From Pseudoalteromonas prydzensis (GTDB lineage Bacteria > Pseudomonadota > Gammaproteobacteria > Enterobacterales > Alteromonadaceae): a stretch of 64,000 bases of DNA. The stretch is taken from assembly GCF_001661495.1 (NCBI RefSeq), contig NZ_BDDT01000008.1:1-64000 (forward strand), given 5' to 3'. The notes beneath the pieces were generated by a model. It made no database searches. It worked only from the letters and a program-made list of their open reading frames with translations, and was not told the origin of the DNA. The position numbers and the translations under genes are program-made. Positions 35,981-43,477 of the stretch are shown in pieces; the first letter of the stretch is position 1, and each line of letters opens with the position of its first letter.

Positions 35981-36179
35981 GAATAGGCTCTCCAACTTGC
36001 ACATCTGCTTGTGAGAGTTGTTGTTTAATGATTTCGGCGTAAGTCATGGTTGGGTTAAGCTCGGCTAACATGCCAATTTTTATCCAGTATTCAGATTGCG
36101 AATTGATTGAACGCACCATAGTGGTACTGGCTTTGCGTATTTCTTCGTGGAGTTGGTCGCTAATTTTTACGATACCCAT
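35973..36179 (-). CDS. ParD-like ribbon-helix-helix protein
   Basis: A 68-residue protein, MGIVKISDQLHEEIRKAS then VRSINSQSEYWIKIGMLAEL, the strand-helix-helix pattern of ParD-like antitoxins. No toxin gene follows; instead its stop overlaps the start of the aminopeptidase gene, so the pair is translationally coupled. It may regulate the map gene. ATG 36179 is preferred to an upstream start at 36257, since the extra residues do not fit the family. A palindrome 26 bases upstream could be its own operator. Confidence 0.82.
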   Translation of the reverse strand: MGIVKISDQLHEEIRKASTTMVRSINSQSEYWIKIGMLAELNPTMTYAEIIKQQLSQADVQVGEPIHE

Positions 36180-36204
36180 AACACTGCCTATATATAAAAC
36201 GTAT

Positions 36205-36221
36205 ATGAATCGTATATTCAT
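36205..36221. promoter_or_regulatory. Palindromic site upstream of the parD-like/map pair
   Basis: ATGAAT-CGTAT-ATTCAT, inverted six-base arms with a five-base centre; the CGTATAT half also occurs directly before it (36200-36206). Possible operator for the ribbon-helix-helix protein. Confidence 0.45.
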
Positions 36222-36262
36222 CTGGCTATGAATGCAAGTTAGCGTTGTCGCAGGCAATAAAA

Positions 36263-36285
36263 AAGGCAGCTAATTTAGCTGCCTT
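36263..36285 (-). terminator. Rho-independent terminator of ubiK
   Basis: AAGGCAGCTA / TAGCTGCCTT with a three-base loop; on the minus strand followed by TTTTTT. Confidence 0.88.
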
Positions 36286-36307
36286 CTAATGATATATGTG
36301 TAATCAC

Positions 36308-36577
36308 TTATTGTGCATCATCGCCATTGTTAGCAACCAGCTGTTGCTCAAGTAGCGCGATTTTAGCTTCAAGCTCAGTGAGCTTTTCACGGGTACGTAT
36401 AAGCACTTGGCTTTGTACATCAAACTCTTCGCGGCTGACAAAGTCCATCTCAGCAAGCTTGTTTTGAATCGCCTGTTTGGTTTTTGCTTCAAACGTATCT
36501 GCAAGGTTTTTAACGCCTTGTGGCATATTACTTGAAATCTGTTTGGCTATTTCTTCAATCTTTGCTGGGTTGATCAT
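36308..36577 (-). CDS. ubiK: UbiK family ubiquinone biosynthesis accessory factor
   Basis: An 89-residue protein of the UbiK/YqiC family: MINPAKIEEIAKQI at the start, then DFVSREEFDVQSQVL and a C-terminal coiled coil (LTELEAKIALLEQQL). UbiK assists the soluble Ubi complex in aerobic ubiquinone synthesis and associates with membranes. It is a single-gene unit, divergent from rep. Confidence 0.9.
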   Translation of the reverse strand: MINPAKIEEIAKQISSNMPQGVKNLADTFEAKTKQAIQNKLAEMDFVSREEFDVQSQVLIRTREKLTELEAKIALLEQQLVANNGDDAQ

Positions 36578-36689
36578 GTTCGTCCCTTACTGTCGCTAAA
36601 ATGATAATAGCTAATATTACCTTATTGGCTAGGCGTATTGTAGTGATTACGTTAAAATTGCCCGTCTTTATGCAATCTCTTTGGTCGAT

Positions 36690-38708
36690 ATGAAACTCAA
36701 TCCTAAACAAGATGAAGCGGTAAAATATATTAGTGGCCCATGCCTAGTATTAGCAGGGGCGGGCTCAGGTAAAACCCGTGTAATTACTAATAAAATCGCT
36801 TACTTAGTACAGAAATGTGAGTATCAAGCTCGTAATATCGCTGCTGTTACCTTTACCAATAAAGCCGCAAAAGAGATGCGTGAACGGGTAATGCAAACCT
36901 TAGGTAAGCAAGAATCAAAAGGTCTGTGGGTTTCTACGTTTCATACCCTAGGGCTGGAGATCATTAAAAAAGAGCTTAAAACACTGGGCTTTAAAGCTGG
37001 TTTTTCACTGTTTGATGATCAAGACACCAACCAATTATTGGCTGATCTAACAGAAGACGAGCTTAAAAAAGACAAAGATCTGCTTAACCTGTTAAAAATG
37101 CAAATCGGCAGTTGGAAGAATGAGCTGATTTTGCCTGAGCAAGCGATCCGCGAAGCCCGTGAGCCACAGAAAGCGTTATTTGCACAGTTATATGCCCGTT
37201 ATCAAACCCAGCTACGTGCTTATAATGCTCTGGATTTTGATGATCTGATCATGATCCCAACAATATTACTCACCACTAATGCCACCTCTCGTGAGCGTTG
37301 GCAGCAACGGTTTCGCTATTTGCTGGTGGATGAATATCAAGATACCAATACCAGCCAATATCAATTAGTTAAGTTGCTTGTGGGTGAGCGAGCTCGCTTT
37401 ACTGTGGTAGGTGATGACGACCAATCAATTTATTCATGGCGCGGCGCACGACCACAAAACTTAGTGTTGTTGAGTAAAGATTTTCCGGGCCTGCGACTAA
37501 TTAAGCTGGAGCAAAACTACCGCAGTGCTGGGCGTATTCTAAAAGCGGCCAATATTTTGATCGCCAACAACCCCCATGAATTCGAGAAAAAGCTATTCAG
37601 CGAACTTGGTTATGGTGAGCCGATCAAAGTGATTGGCTGTCGCGATGAAGAGCACGAGTCAGAGCGCGTAGTCGCAGAGATCATCTCGCATAAATTTATG
37701 AAGCGTACTAGCTATAAAGATTACGCTATTTTGTACCGTGGTAATCATCAAGCGCGTGGTTTTGAAAAATCATTAATGAGTAATCGTATTCCTTATAAAA
37801 TAAGTGGCGGTACCTCGTTTTTCTCTCGCTCTGAAATTAAAGACATCATGGCGTATTTACGCTTATTAGTGAATCAAGATGATGATAACGCGTTCTTGCG
37901 TATTGTTAATACACCGCGCCGTGAGATTGGCACCGTGACCCTTGAAAAGCTGGGGACTTTAGCGAATGAAAAACATGCCAGTTTATTTGCCACTTGCTTT
38001 GATAATGACTTAGGTTATCGCTTAAAAGGGCGTGGCTTAAATTCGTTGGCAGGCTTTGCCCGTTGGGTGGTTGAGCTGTCAGATAATGCGGTACGTGGCG
38101 ACACCCTTGAAGCGGTAAAAGACTTAGTAAGGCAAATCAATTATGAAGCCTATTTATATGAGTCATCGCCCAGCGCTAAAGCCGCAGAAATGCGCATGAA
38201 GAATGTGTCTGAGTTATATCGCTGGATCACCGATATGCTTACTGGGGATGCTGATAATCCACCACTCACGCTCGCCGAAGTGGTCAGCAAACTTACCCTG
38301 CGTGACATGCTTGAGCGCAACGAGGAAGAAGATGAAGCCGATGCCGTGCAATTACTCACGTTACACGCATCGAAAGGCTTGGAATACCCTTATGTGTTTA
38401 TGGTTGGTATGGAAGAGGGCCTATTGCCGCATCAAGTGAGTATTGATGAAGAAAACGTTGATGAAGAGCGTCGCTTGGCTTATGTAGGTATTACCCGCGC
38501 GCAGCAAGAGTTGACCATGACCTATGCGAAAATTCGTCGCCAATTTGGTGAAACCTCACAAACCGAGTTAAGCCGATTTGTACAAGAGCTACCGCAAGAT
38601 GATTTGGCTTTTGAAAATAAAAAAGCGCCAAACACCCAAGCTGAACGGATGGAAAAAGGCCAAGCGAGGGTTGCTAATCTTCGTGCGATGTTGAAAAAGC
38701 CAGAGTAA
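36690..38708 (+). CDS. rep: ATP-dependent DNA helicase Rep
   Basis: A 672-residue SF1A 3'-5' helicase that clears protein roadblocks ahead of replication forks. It begins [14 protein letters not shown] and has Walker [10 protein letters not shown] (residues 22-30), [10 protein letters not shown], Walker [29 protein letters not shown] and the C-terminal [15 protein letters not shown] and [11 protein letters not shown] motifs. The size equals E. coli Rep (673). A TTG three codons upstream is not needed. Confidence 0.96.
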   Translation: MKLNPKQDEAVKYISGPCLVLAGAGSGKTRVITNKIAYLVQKCEYQARNIAAVTFTNKAAKEMRERVMQTLGKQESKGLWVSTFHTLGLEIIKKELKTLGFKAGFSLFDDQDTNQLLADLTEDELKKDKDLLNLLKMQIGSWKNELILPEQAIREAREPQKALFAQLYARYQTQLRAYNALDFDDLIMIPTILLTTNATSRERWQQRFRYLLVDEYQDTNTSQYQLVKLLVGERARFTVVGDDDQSIYSWRGARPQNLVLLSKDFPGLRLIKLEQNYRSAGRILKAANILIANNPHEFEKKLFSELGYGEPIKVIGCRDEEHESERVVAEIISHKFMKRTSYKDYAILYRGNHQARGFEKSLMSNRIPYKISGGTSFFSRSEIKDIMAYLRLLVNQDDDNAFLRIVNTPRREIGTVTLEKLGTLANEKHASLFATCFDNDLGYRLKGRGLNSLAGFARWVVELSDNAVRGDTLEAVKDLVRQINYEAYLYESSPSAKAAEMRMKNVSELYRWITDMLTGDADNPPLTLAEVVSKLTLRDMLERNEEEDEADAVQLLTLHASKGLEYPYVFMVGMEEGLLPHQVSIDEENVDEERRLAYVGITRAQQELTMTYAKIRRQFGETSQTELSRFVQELPQDDLAFENKKAPNTQAERMEKGQARVANLRAMLKKPE

Positions 38709-38720
38709 CTGGCTTGTGGC

Positions 38721-41294
38721 TTAATTTAATAGTTGCTCGACTGTGGAGTCTACTGACTTGGCAGAGGTGTTATTTAGCGCATGCTGCTTGCCAATAAATA
38801 ACAATAAACCATGAGTGTCGAGCAAGGATCTAAAGTTGAGAATTGATGGGCCTTTTGCGATTACTTTAACCTGTTTTATTTTAGTAATTGCAAGTACACC
38901 TTGCAGTTGTAAATCAAAGCTTTTTTGTTGTAATACCCGTTTGCTAAACGTAGAGCTAAGTAGTAAATAATCAAAGTTAAGCTCGCAAAGTAAATTAAGT
39001 TCACAACGATCTTTGGCAAAATCATTTAAACCAATCGAGTAACCTCGCTCATTGAGTATTTTTAAATTACTAATTTGTACCGCTGAAGCGTAGCGGATCT
39101 CTTGCTCATTAAATAATAAACAAATTTGTTTTTTTATATTGTGGCTTTGCATTGTTTGGCATAACGCTTGAAACTCTATTTTTTCGAGTAACAAACCAGA
39201 GCAAGGAAACAACACCTTGTCCAATTGTGCGGTGTGGATCTGTTGGCAGGCCTTCGTTAGTAACTGCAATTCAACTTCGAGCTGTTGTGCTTTATCAGCG
39301 GCAAATTTCTTTAATACTTCAAAACTGGTGCTACCAAGTACCGGGTGTTCACCAAATGCTTCCAGTAATGACTCGGGTTGATGTTGCTCGTCAAGAGTGA
39401 TGATTTCAGAGCAGCGAAAGTGCATTGGTAACGAGTCTAAATGATGGCTGGTCTCTAATTCATAAGGGCTGGTACCGGCGCTGAGTAATGGGTGATAAAA
39501 CTCAAAGCGGCTACGGCCTGCATTTTTTGCATAATACATAGCAGCATCAGCGTCACGGATAATTTCATCGGTATGTTTATAGCTTGTTTTAGAGTAGGTG
39601 ATACCTACGCTGGCACCGCTTTGTACACAAATTCCTTTCATACAAAATGGCTTTTTCATTAATTCAATTAAGCGTTTAGCCACATCTTCAGCTTGCTGAC
39701 GATCGGTTAAGTGGGTTAATAGAATAACAAATTCATCGCCCCCTAAGCGCGCCAGTAAATCATGCTCACGGATACACTGCGAAAATGACTCACTAACACC
39801 AATTAAAAATTGATCACCTGCTTGGTGCCCTAGTTGATCATTAATATCCTTAAACTTATCTAAATCGATAAACAGTACCGCAAACTGTTGTTCCGGGTAG
39901 CGTTGGTAATGTTGTAAGGTTTTTTCTAGTTGCGTTAAAAATAAACTGCGATTAGGTAACCCTGTTAGCGGATCATGATGAGCATCGTGATATAGCTGTT
40001 GCTCGATTTTTTTCCGCTCTTCAATTTGCATTTGTAAATGCATATTGGTTTGACGAATTTCTTTGGTTTTTTCAGCAACCCGGTGTTCTAACTGTTGGTG
40101 ACTTTGTTTTAAGGCTTGTGCGGCTAAATGAGCTTGTAAAACGGTGGCAATCTGATGCGAAACAAAGGTGATCAGTTCAAAATCGTCTTGATCAAAAACA
40201 TGGTTATTATTATATGCTTGGCAGGTAATTAGACCAATAACACCTTGCGCTGTTTTCAGTGGTGCACCTAACCAACTGGTAGCTGAGTGTAAGTCAGCGC
40301 AGTTATCTGGGCGTTCTACTTCGCCAGACTTACGTAGTTTATCTGCCCGGGCTGAGTCTATTAATTGGGTTTGCTCGGTACGTAATACCAGCTCACTGTA
40401 GCCTTTAGCGAAAGGGCGTGGCTTGGTATTTTCGTTAAATTCATCCACACAATAAGGGAAGTTTAACCAACCGGTTTCTTTATCGTACAGGGCTATATAG
40501 AGGTTTTTAGCATAAGTTATTGATTTTATTATTTCGTGTACTTGTTGGTAAACTTCATCAATGTGCTTTGTTTGCGTTGCTAACTCTGAGATTTTAAACA
40601 GAATATGCTGCCGTGCTAAGGTTTTTTTATGTTGCTCTACTTCAAGATTAAGTGCTTCATTACTTTGTGTTAAGGCACGGGTCCTAATTTTTACTTCTGA
40701 CTCTAGTAGTTCGCGTTTTTTTACCCGCTCAATCGCTGTCGATAAATATAACGACATTACTTCTAGAAGCTCAATTTGTTGCTCAGAATAACACTGCTCT
40801 TTATCGTAACTTTGGGCAGCTAATACACCAATAATACTTTGCTCTCGGTATACCGGTACACCCACCCAATGTTCCGCTGGTGTGCCAAGTAGCTTAAATA
40901 ATCCTTTATCTGCGGCGGCTTGCATCTCTTCACCCTGGAAATAGGTGGTTTTGCCTTGTTTAAACACATAGCCAGTAACGCCTTGGATAAAGTTGTGATC
41001 TTGATTAAGGGGTACTGAAATACCATCTTTTTCATCAGCAAAGTAAGATAGTTCGAGCGTGTTACTAAATTGATTCAATAGCACCACGTAAAAGCTTTTA
41101 CTGGGAACGTAATCTTGCAAAATATCGTGAATAGCGGGGTAAAGTAGCGTTAATTCGGCAACAGAGCTGGCCTGCTCTGATAATTGTATCAGGGCATTTT
41201 GTAAGTGGTGTGATTGCTTATACTTTTGGACTAAAGCTTTTAAACGATTATTTTTATGCTCTAGCTTATGTAATAAGGCCGCTATATCTTCCAA
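38721..41294 (-). CDS. GAF-GAF-GGDEF-degenerate EAL signalling protein
   Basis: An 857-residue soluble protein. Order: coiled coil, GAF domain (about 40-200), GAF domain (about 235-390), coiled coil, GGDEF domain (about 435-605) with intact RLGGDEF and, five residues before it, the REHD inhibitory I-site, then a C-terminal domain with the outline of an EAL phosphodiesterase but without its catalytic residues: no EALLR, FNEQE in place of LTE, GLNDFAKD in place of DDFGTG, VIAKGPS in place of IAEGVE. It should therefore make cyclic di-GMP and not degrade it; the EAL relic may bind a ligand or partner. The two GAF domains suggest control by small molecules. Confidence 0.9.
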   Translation of the reverse strand: MEDIAALLHKLEHKNNRLKALVQKYKQSHHLQNALIQLSEQASSVAELTLLYPAIHDILQDYVPSKSFYVVLLNQFSNTLELSYFADEKDGISVPLNQDHNFIQGVTGYVFKQGKTTYFQGEEMQAAADKGLFKLLGTPAEHWVGVPVYREQSIIGVLAAQSYDKEQCYSEQQIELLEVMSLYLSTAIERVKKRELLESEVKIRTRALTQSNEALNLEVEQHKKTLARQHILFKISELATQTKHIDEVYQQVHEIIKSITYAKNLYIALYDKETGWLNFPYCVDEFNENTKPRPFAKGYSELVLRTEQTQLIDSARADKLRKSGEVERPDNCADLHSATSWLGAPLKTAQGVIGLITCQAYNNNHVFDQDDFELITFVSHQIATVLQAHLAAQALKQSHQQLEHRVAEKTKEIRQTNMHLQMQIEERKKIEQQLYHDAHHDPLTGLPNRSLFLTQLEKTLQHYQRYPEQQFAVLFIDLDKFKDINDQLGHQAGDQFLIGVSESFSQCIREHDLLARLGGDEFVILLTHLTDRQQAEDVAKRLIELMKKPFCMKGICVQSGASVGITYSKTSYKHTDEIIRDADAAMYYAKNAGRSRFEFYHPLLSAGTSPYELETSHHLDSLPMHFRCSEIITLDEQHQPESLLEAFGEHPVLGSTSFEVLKKFAADKAQQLEVELQLLTKACQQIHTAQLDKVLFPCSGLLLEKIEFQALCQTMQSHNIKKQICLLFNEQEIRYASAVQISNLKILNERGYSIGLNDFAKDRCELNLLCELNFDYLLLSSTFSKRVLQQKSFDLQLQGVLAITKIKQVKVIAKGPSILNFRSLLDTHGLLLFIGKQHALNNTSAKSVDSTVEQLLN

Positions 41295-41437
41295 TGACAG
41301 TAACCGATTTTTATTATTGTATATTTATTGGACTTATATTTTCACTTTTTCGGCTAATCGTCAAGCGGACAATAGTATTAGAAAAGCATAATAATAAATA
41401 ATGATAAAGGTAGGGGGTTGCTTATTTCAATAATAAA

Positions 41438-41461
41438 AAAGGCTGATTAAAATCAGCCTTT
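41438..41461 (-). terminator. Rho-independent terminator of the cytochrome c5 gene
   Basis: AAAGGCTGATT / AATCAGCCTTT inverted repeat; on the minus strand it ends in a run of Ts, 27 bases past the cytochrome stop. Confidence 0.88.
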
Positions 41462-41487
41462 ATAAAAATGTAGTACAGTATTAAGTA

Positions 41488-41880
41488 TTACTTTTTGCTC
41501 ATGAAATCAATGGCTGCTTGTAGCTCATCATCTGAACAATCCATACATGTACCTTTAGGAGGCATCGCATTAAAACCGTTAATTGCATGATTTAAAAGAG
41601 TATCTGCGCCTTTAGCCAAGCGAGGAGCCCAGTCATCAGCTGACTTTGGTGCACCGAGTGCGCCAGTACCATGACAAGCAAAACATGCAGCTTGGTAAAC
41701 TTGTTCACCAGTGCGAGGACCTGTTGGCACGTCAGCAACGGCTGCTTTATCGCCTTCAAAGTAAACGGCACCAATCGGTGCGATACGTTTTTTGATTGCA
41801 TCTTCAGTCATAGAGTTATCATATGGCTGTGCGTATGCGGTGGTTGCTAGCAATAATAATGCAGCTGATAGTTTTTTCAT
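41488..41880 (-). CDS. Cytochrome c5
   Basis: A 130-residue periplasmic monoheme cytochrome. A signal peptide (cleavage after AYA, residue 17) is followed by the heme motif CFACH with GTGALGAP, the axial methionine in FNAMPPKG, and a second cysteine pair CMDC typical of c5 cytochromes. It carries electrons in the respiratory chain. It is a single-gene unit. Confidence 0.92.
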   Translation of the reverse strand: MKKLSAALLLLATTAYAQPYDNSMTEDAIKKRIAPIGAVYFEGDKAAVADVPTGPRTGEQVYQAACFACHGTGALGAPKSADDWAPRLAKGADTLLNHAINGFNAMPPKGTCMDCSDDELQAAIDFMSKK

Positions 41881-41945
41881 TTTGCCTTGCTCACTTCGAT
41901 TTGAACGTGATCAATCACGATAGATGACGGAATTTAGAACGATTA

Positions 41946-42210
41946 TATACCCAAACTACCCCAAGATGCGAGTTTCAGTTGGAATTAAAAGCGATTTAGA
42001 GAAGGCATTGATTGCAAATAATGGTTGTTCCCTTGTTAAAATCAATAACGCAGTATAAATCGCTTTTAAACCAACCCGATGGGCGTTTCACAGGCACTTA
42101 TTCTCAGCGTTGTTACTTCTTAAAAGGGACTGCCATTGTTGCAAAGTAACGCCTTGATATTAAGCACCTGTGAAACGCTGAATTCTGTATCTTGGGGTGG
42201 TTTGGGTATA
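41946..42210. mobile_element. MITE-like palindromic element with 24-bp terminal inverted repeats
   Basis: The ends 41946-41969 and 42187-42210 are inverted repeats of 24 bases with two mismatches, starting TATACCCAAAC. Inside are two further palindromes: TTAAAAGCGATTTA (41995-42008) pairing with TAAATCGCTTTTAA (about 42056-42069), and GCGTTTCACAGG (about 42083) pairing with CCTGTGAAACGC (about 42167). There is no room for a transposase. A partial second copy lies at 15709-15787. The sequence style is that of intergenic repeats I associate with Pseudoalteromonas and relatives; the name and source transposase are not known to me. Confidence 0.8.
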
Positions 42211-42257
42211 ACGGCTTAGCCGCAATTTATAAAACTCAGTAATTGTTCACTCATGGT

Positions 42258-42908
42258 TTAACACATTTTAATTACAGCTTTGACGAGTTTCTCTATGCCT
42301 GCATCGGCCTCTAAAATAGATTGTGCCAGCATATAAGCAGGTGTGCTAACGAGTTTATGTTGCTCATCAATTACAATCTCATCGACGGCACATTCAACAT
42401 GGTGCGCGCCAAGACTCTTTAGTGCATCGGCAGTATCTGCATCGTTACCTATGGTGGCTTTAACTCCATTGCCGTAGATCAAAGGGATCATTGCCGGTGC
42501 TATACACATATAACCTGCCGCTTTGTTGGCATCAGCAAATGCTTTACCGACACGAAGCATGTCAGCGTGTAATTGTGCTTGTGTGCCTTTAACAGCAAAA
42601 TCGCAGAGGTTTTTCGCGGCGCCAAAGCCACCAGGGACAATTAACCCATCAAAATCATTAACGTCTAATTGAGATAGCGCTTTAATCTCACCTCTTGCAA
42701 TGCGGGCAGCTTCTACTAGTACGTTACGATTTGGCTGCATTTCCTCGCCAGTGAGATGATTGATGGTATGCAACTGCTCGATGTCAGGAGCAAAGCATTG
42801 GTAGCTTGCGCCAGCTTTAGCAATATGTAATAAGGTTAATACAGCTTCGTTGATCTCCGCACCGTCATAAACTCCACAACCCGCTAAAATTACAGCTATT
42901 TTTTTCAT
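42258..42908 (-). CDS. elbB: Isoprenoid biosynthesis glyoxalase ElbB
   Basis: A 216-residue DJ-1/PfpI superfamily protein. It begins KKIAVILAGCGVYDGAEINE and has LIVPGGFGAAKNLCDFA, and the nucleophile-elbow cysteine in AAGYMCIAPAM (residue about 138). E. coli ElbB is a weak glyoxalase; the link to isoprenoids is genetic only. Length and motifs are standard. Confidence 0.9.
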   Translation of the reverse strand: MKKIAVILAGCGVYDGAEINEAVLTLLHIAKAGASYQCFAPDIEQLHTINHLTGEEMQPNRNVLVEAARIARGEIKALSQLDVNDFDGLIVPGGFGAAKNLCDFAVKGTQAQLHADMLRVGKAFADANKAAGYMCIAPAMIPLIYGNGVKATIGNDADTADALKSLGAHHVECAVDEIVIDEQHKLVSTPAYMLAQSILEADAGIEKLVKAVIKMC

Positions 42909-42977
42909 ATATTTGACTCTTATTTATGTTTCATAAAATTAGTTTAGCACGGCTTTTTAGTGGCCGTCGTGACCTTT

Positions 42978-43125
42978 GTAAGATCATTTTATGATCTTAC
43001 TTTCGTTCATTTAAAGATTATTTTTATTTGATAATTCTCTTGAGGGTAAGTAAAAGCGCGCTATATGCTTTTTTAAAAGATCGCTAAGAGGAAAAAATTA
43101 TAAAGGATCACTATGATCTTTGATC
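42978..43125. promoter_or_regulatory. GATC-rich intergenic region between elbB and polA
   Basis: Six GATC sites occur in 144 bases (42982, 42993, 43079, 43106, 43115, 43122). Two lie in a perfect palindrome, GTAAGATCA / TGATCTTAC (42978-42986 and 42992-43000). The gene-free stretch 42909-43477 is AT-rich throughout; from about 43230 to 43320 it is nearly free of G. With the DnaA-box-like sites downstream this looks like a Dam/DnaA-responsive control region. Confidence 0.5.
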
Positions 43126-43336
43126 CATTGTGATAGAATGCTCGTCCGGTTATTTATAAGGGATTAATTAACCGTTATTCGTTGTACCAAAAAAGCAGAA
43201 TGAAGGGAAGCGTTGAAATGCTTTTCCACATTGCTATAAAAAATAATAAAAAAAGAACCTCGCATTATCTTTTTTAAACAAAACATACACTTAACATTTT
43301 TCTAAGTAATTTTAATTTACTTTGGAGGAATAGCTT

Positions 43337-43399
43337 GTGGCTGTTATCTACATAGTTATCCACAGCTTGCTCTCATTTGGCTGGTTAAACAAAGCTTAA
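43337..43399 (+). CDS. Possible 20-residue leader peptide upstream of polA
   Basis: GTG 43337 follows a strong ribosome site GGAGGA (43324-43329) at seven-base spacing and opens a 20-codon frame (MAVIYIVIHSLLSF...) ending at TAA 43397-43399. The peptide is hydrophobic. No other gene uses this ribosome site: polA starts 78 bases further on. It overlaps two DnaA-box-like sequences. Coding is unproven. Confidence 0.3.
   Translation: MAVIYIVIHSLLSFGWLNKA
43344..43364 (+). promoter_or_regulatory. Two DnaA-box-like sites upstream of polA
   Basis: TTATCTACA (43344-43352) and TTATCCACA (43356-43364). The second is a perfect match to the strong DnaA box; the first differs by one base. A third, weaker match, TTTTCCACA, lies at about 43222. 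Confidence 0.6.
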
Positions 43400-43477
43400 T
43401 TGGCAGTCGTTTTATGTGTGTCCTTATGGCATGCTTACAATTATTTCGTTTTCTCTCATTTAGGATCCAATTACACC

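Noticed and set aside
36046-36231. Plus-strand frame opposite the ParD-like gene
   Set aside because: It is the complement of a well-supported minus-strand gene and its operator region.
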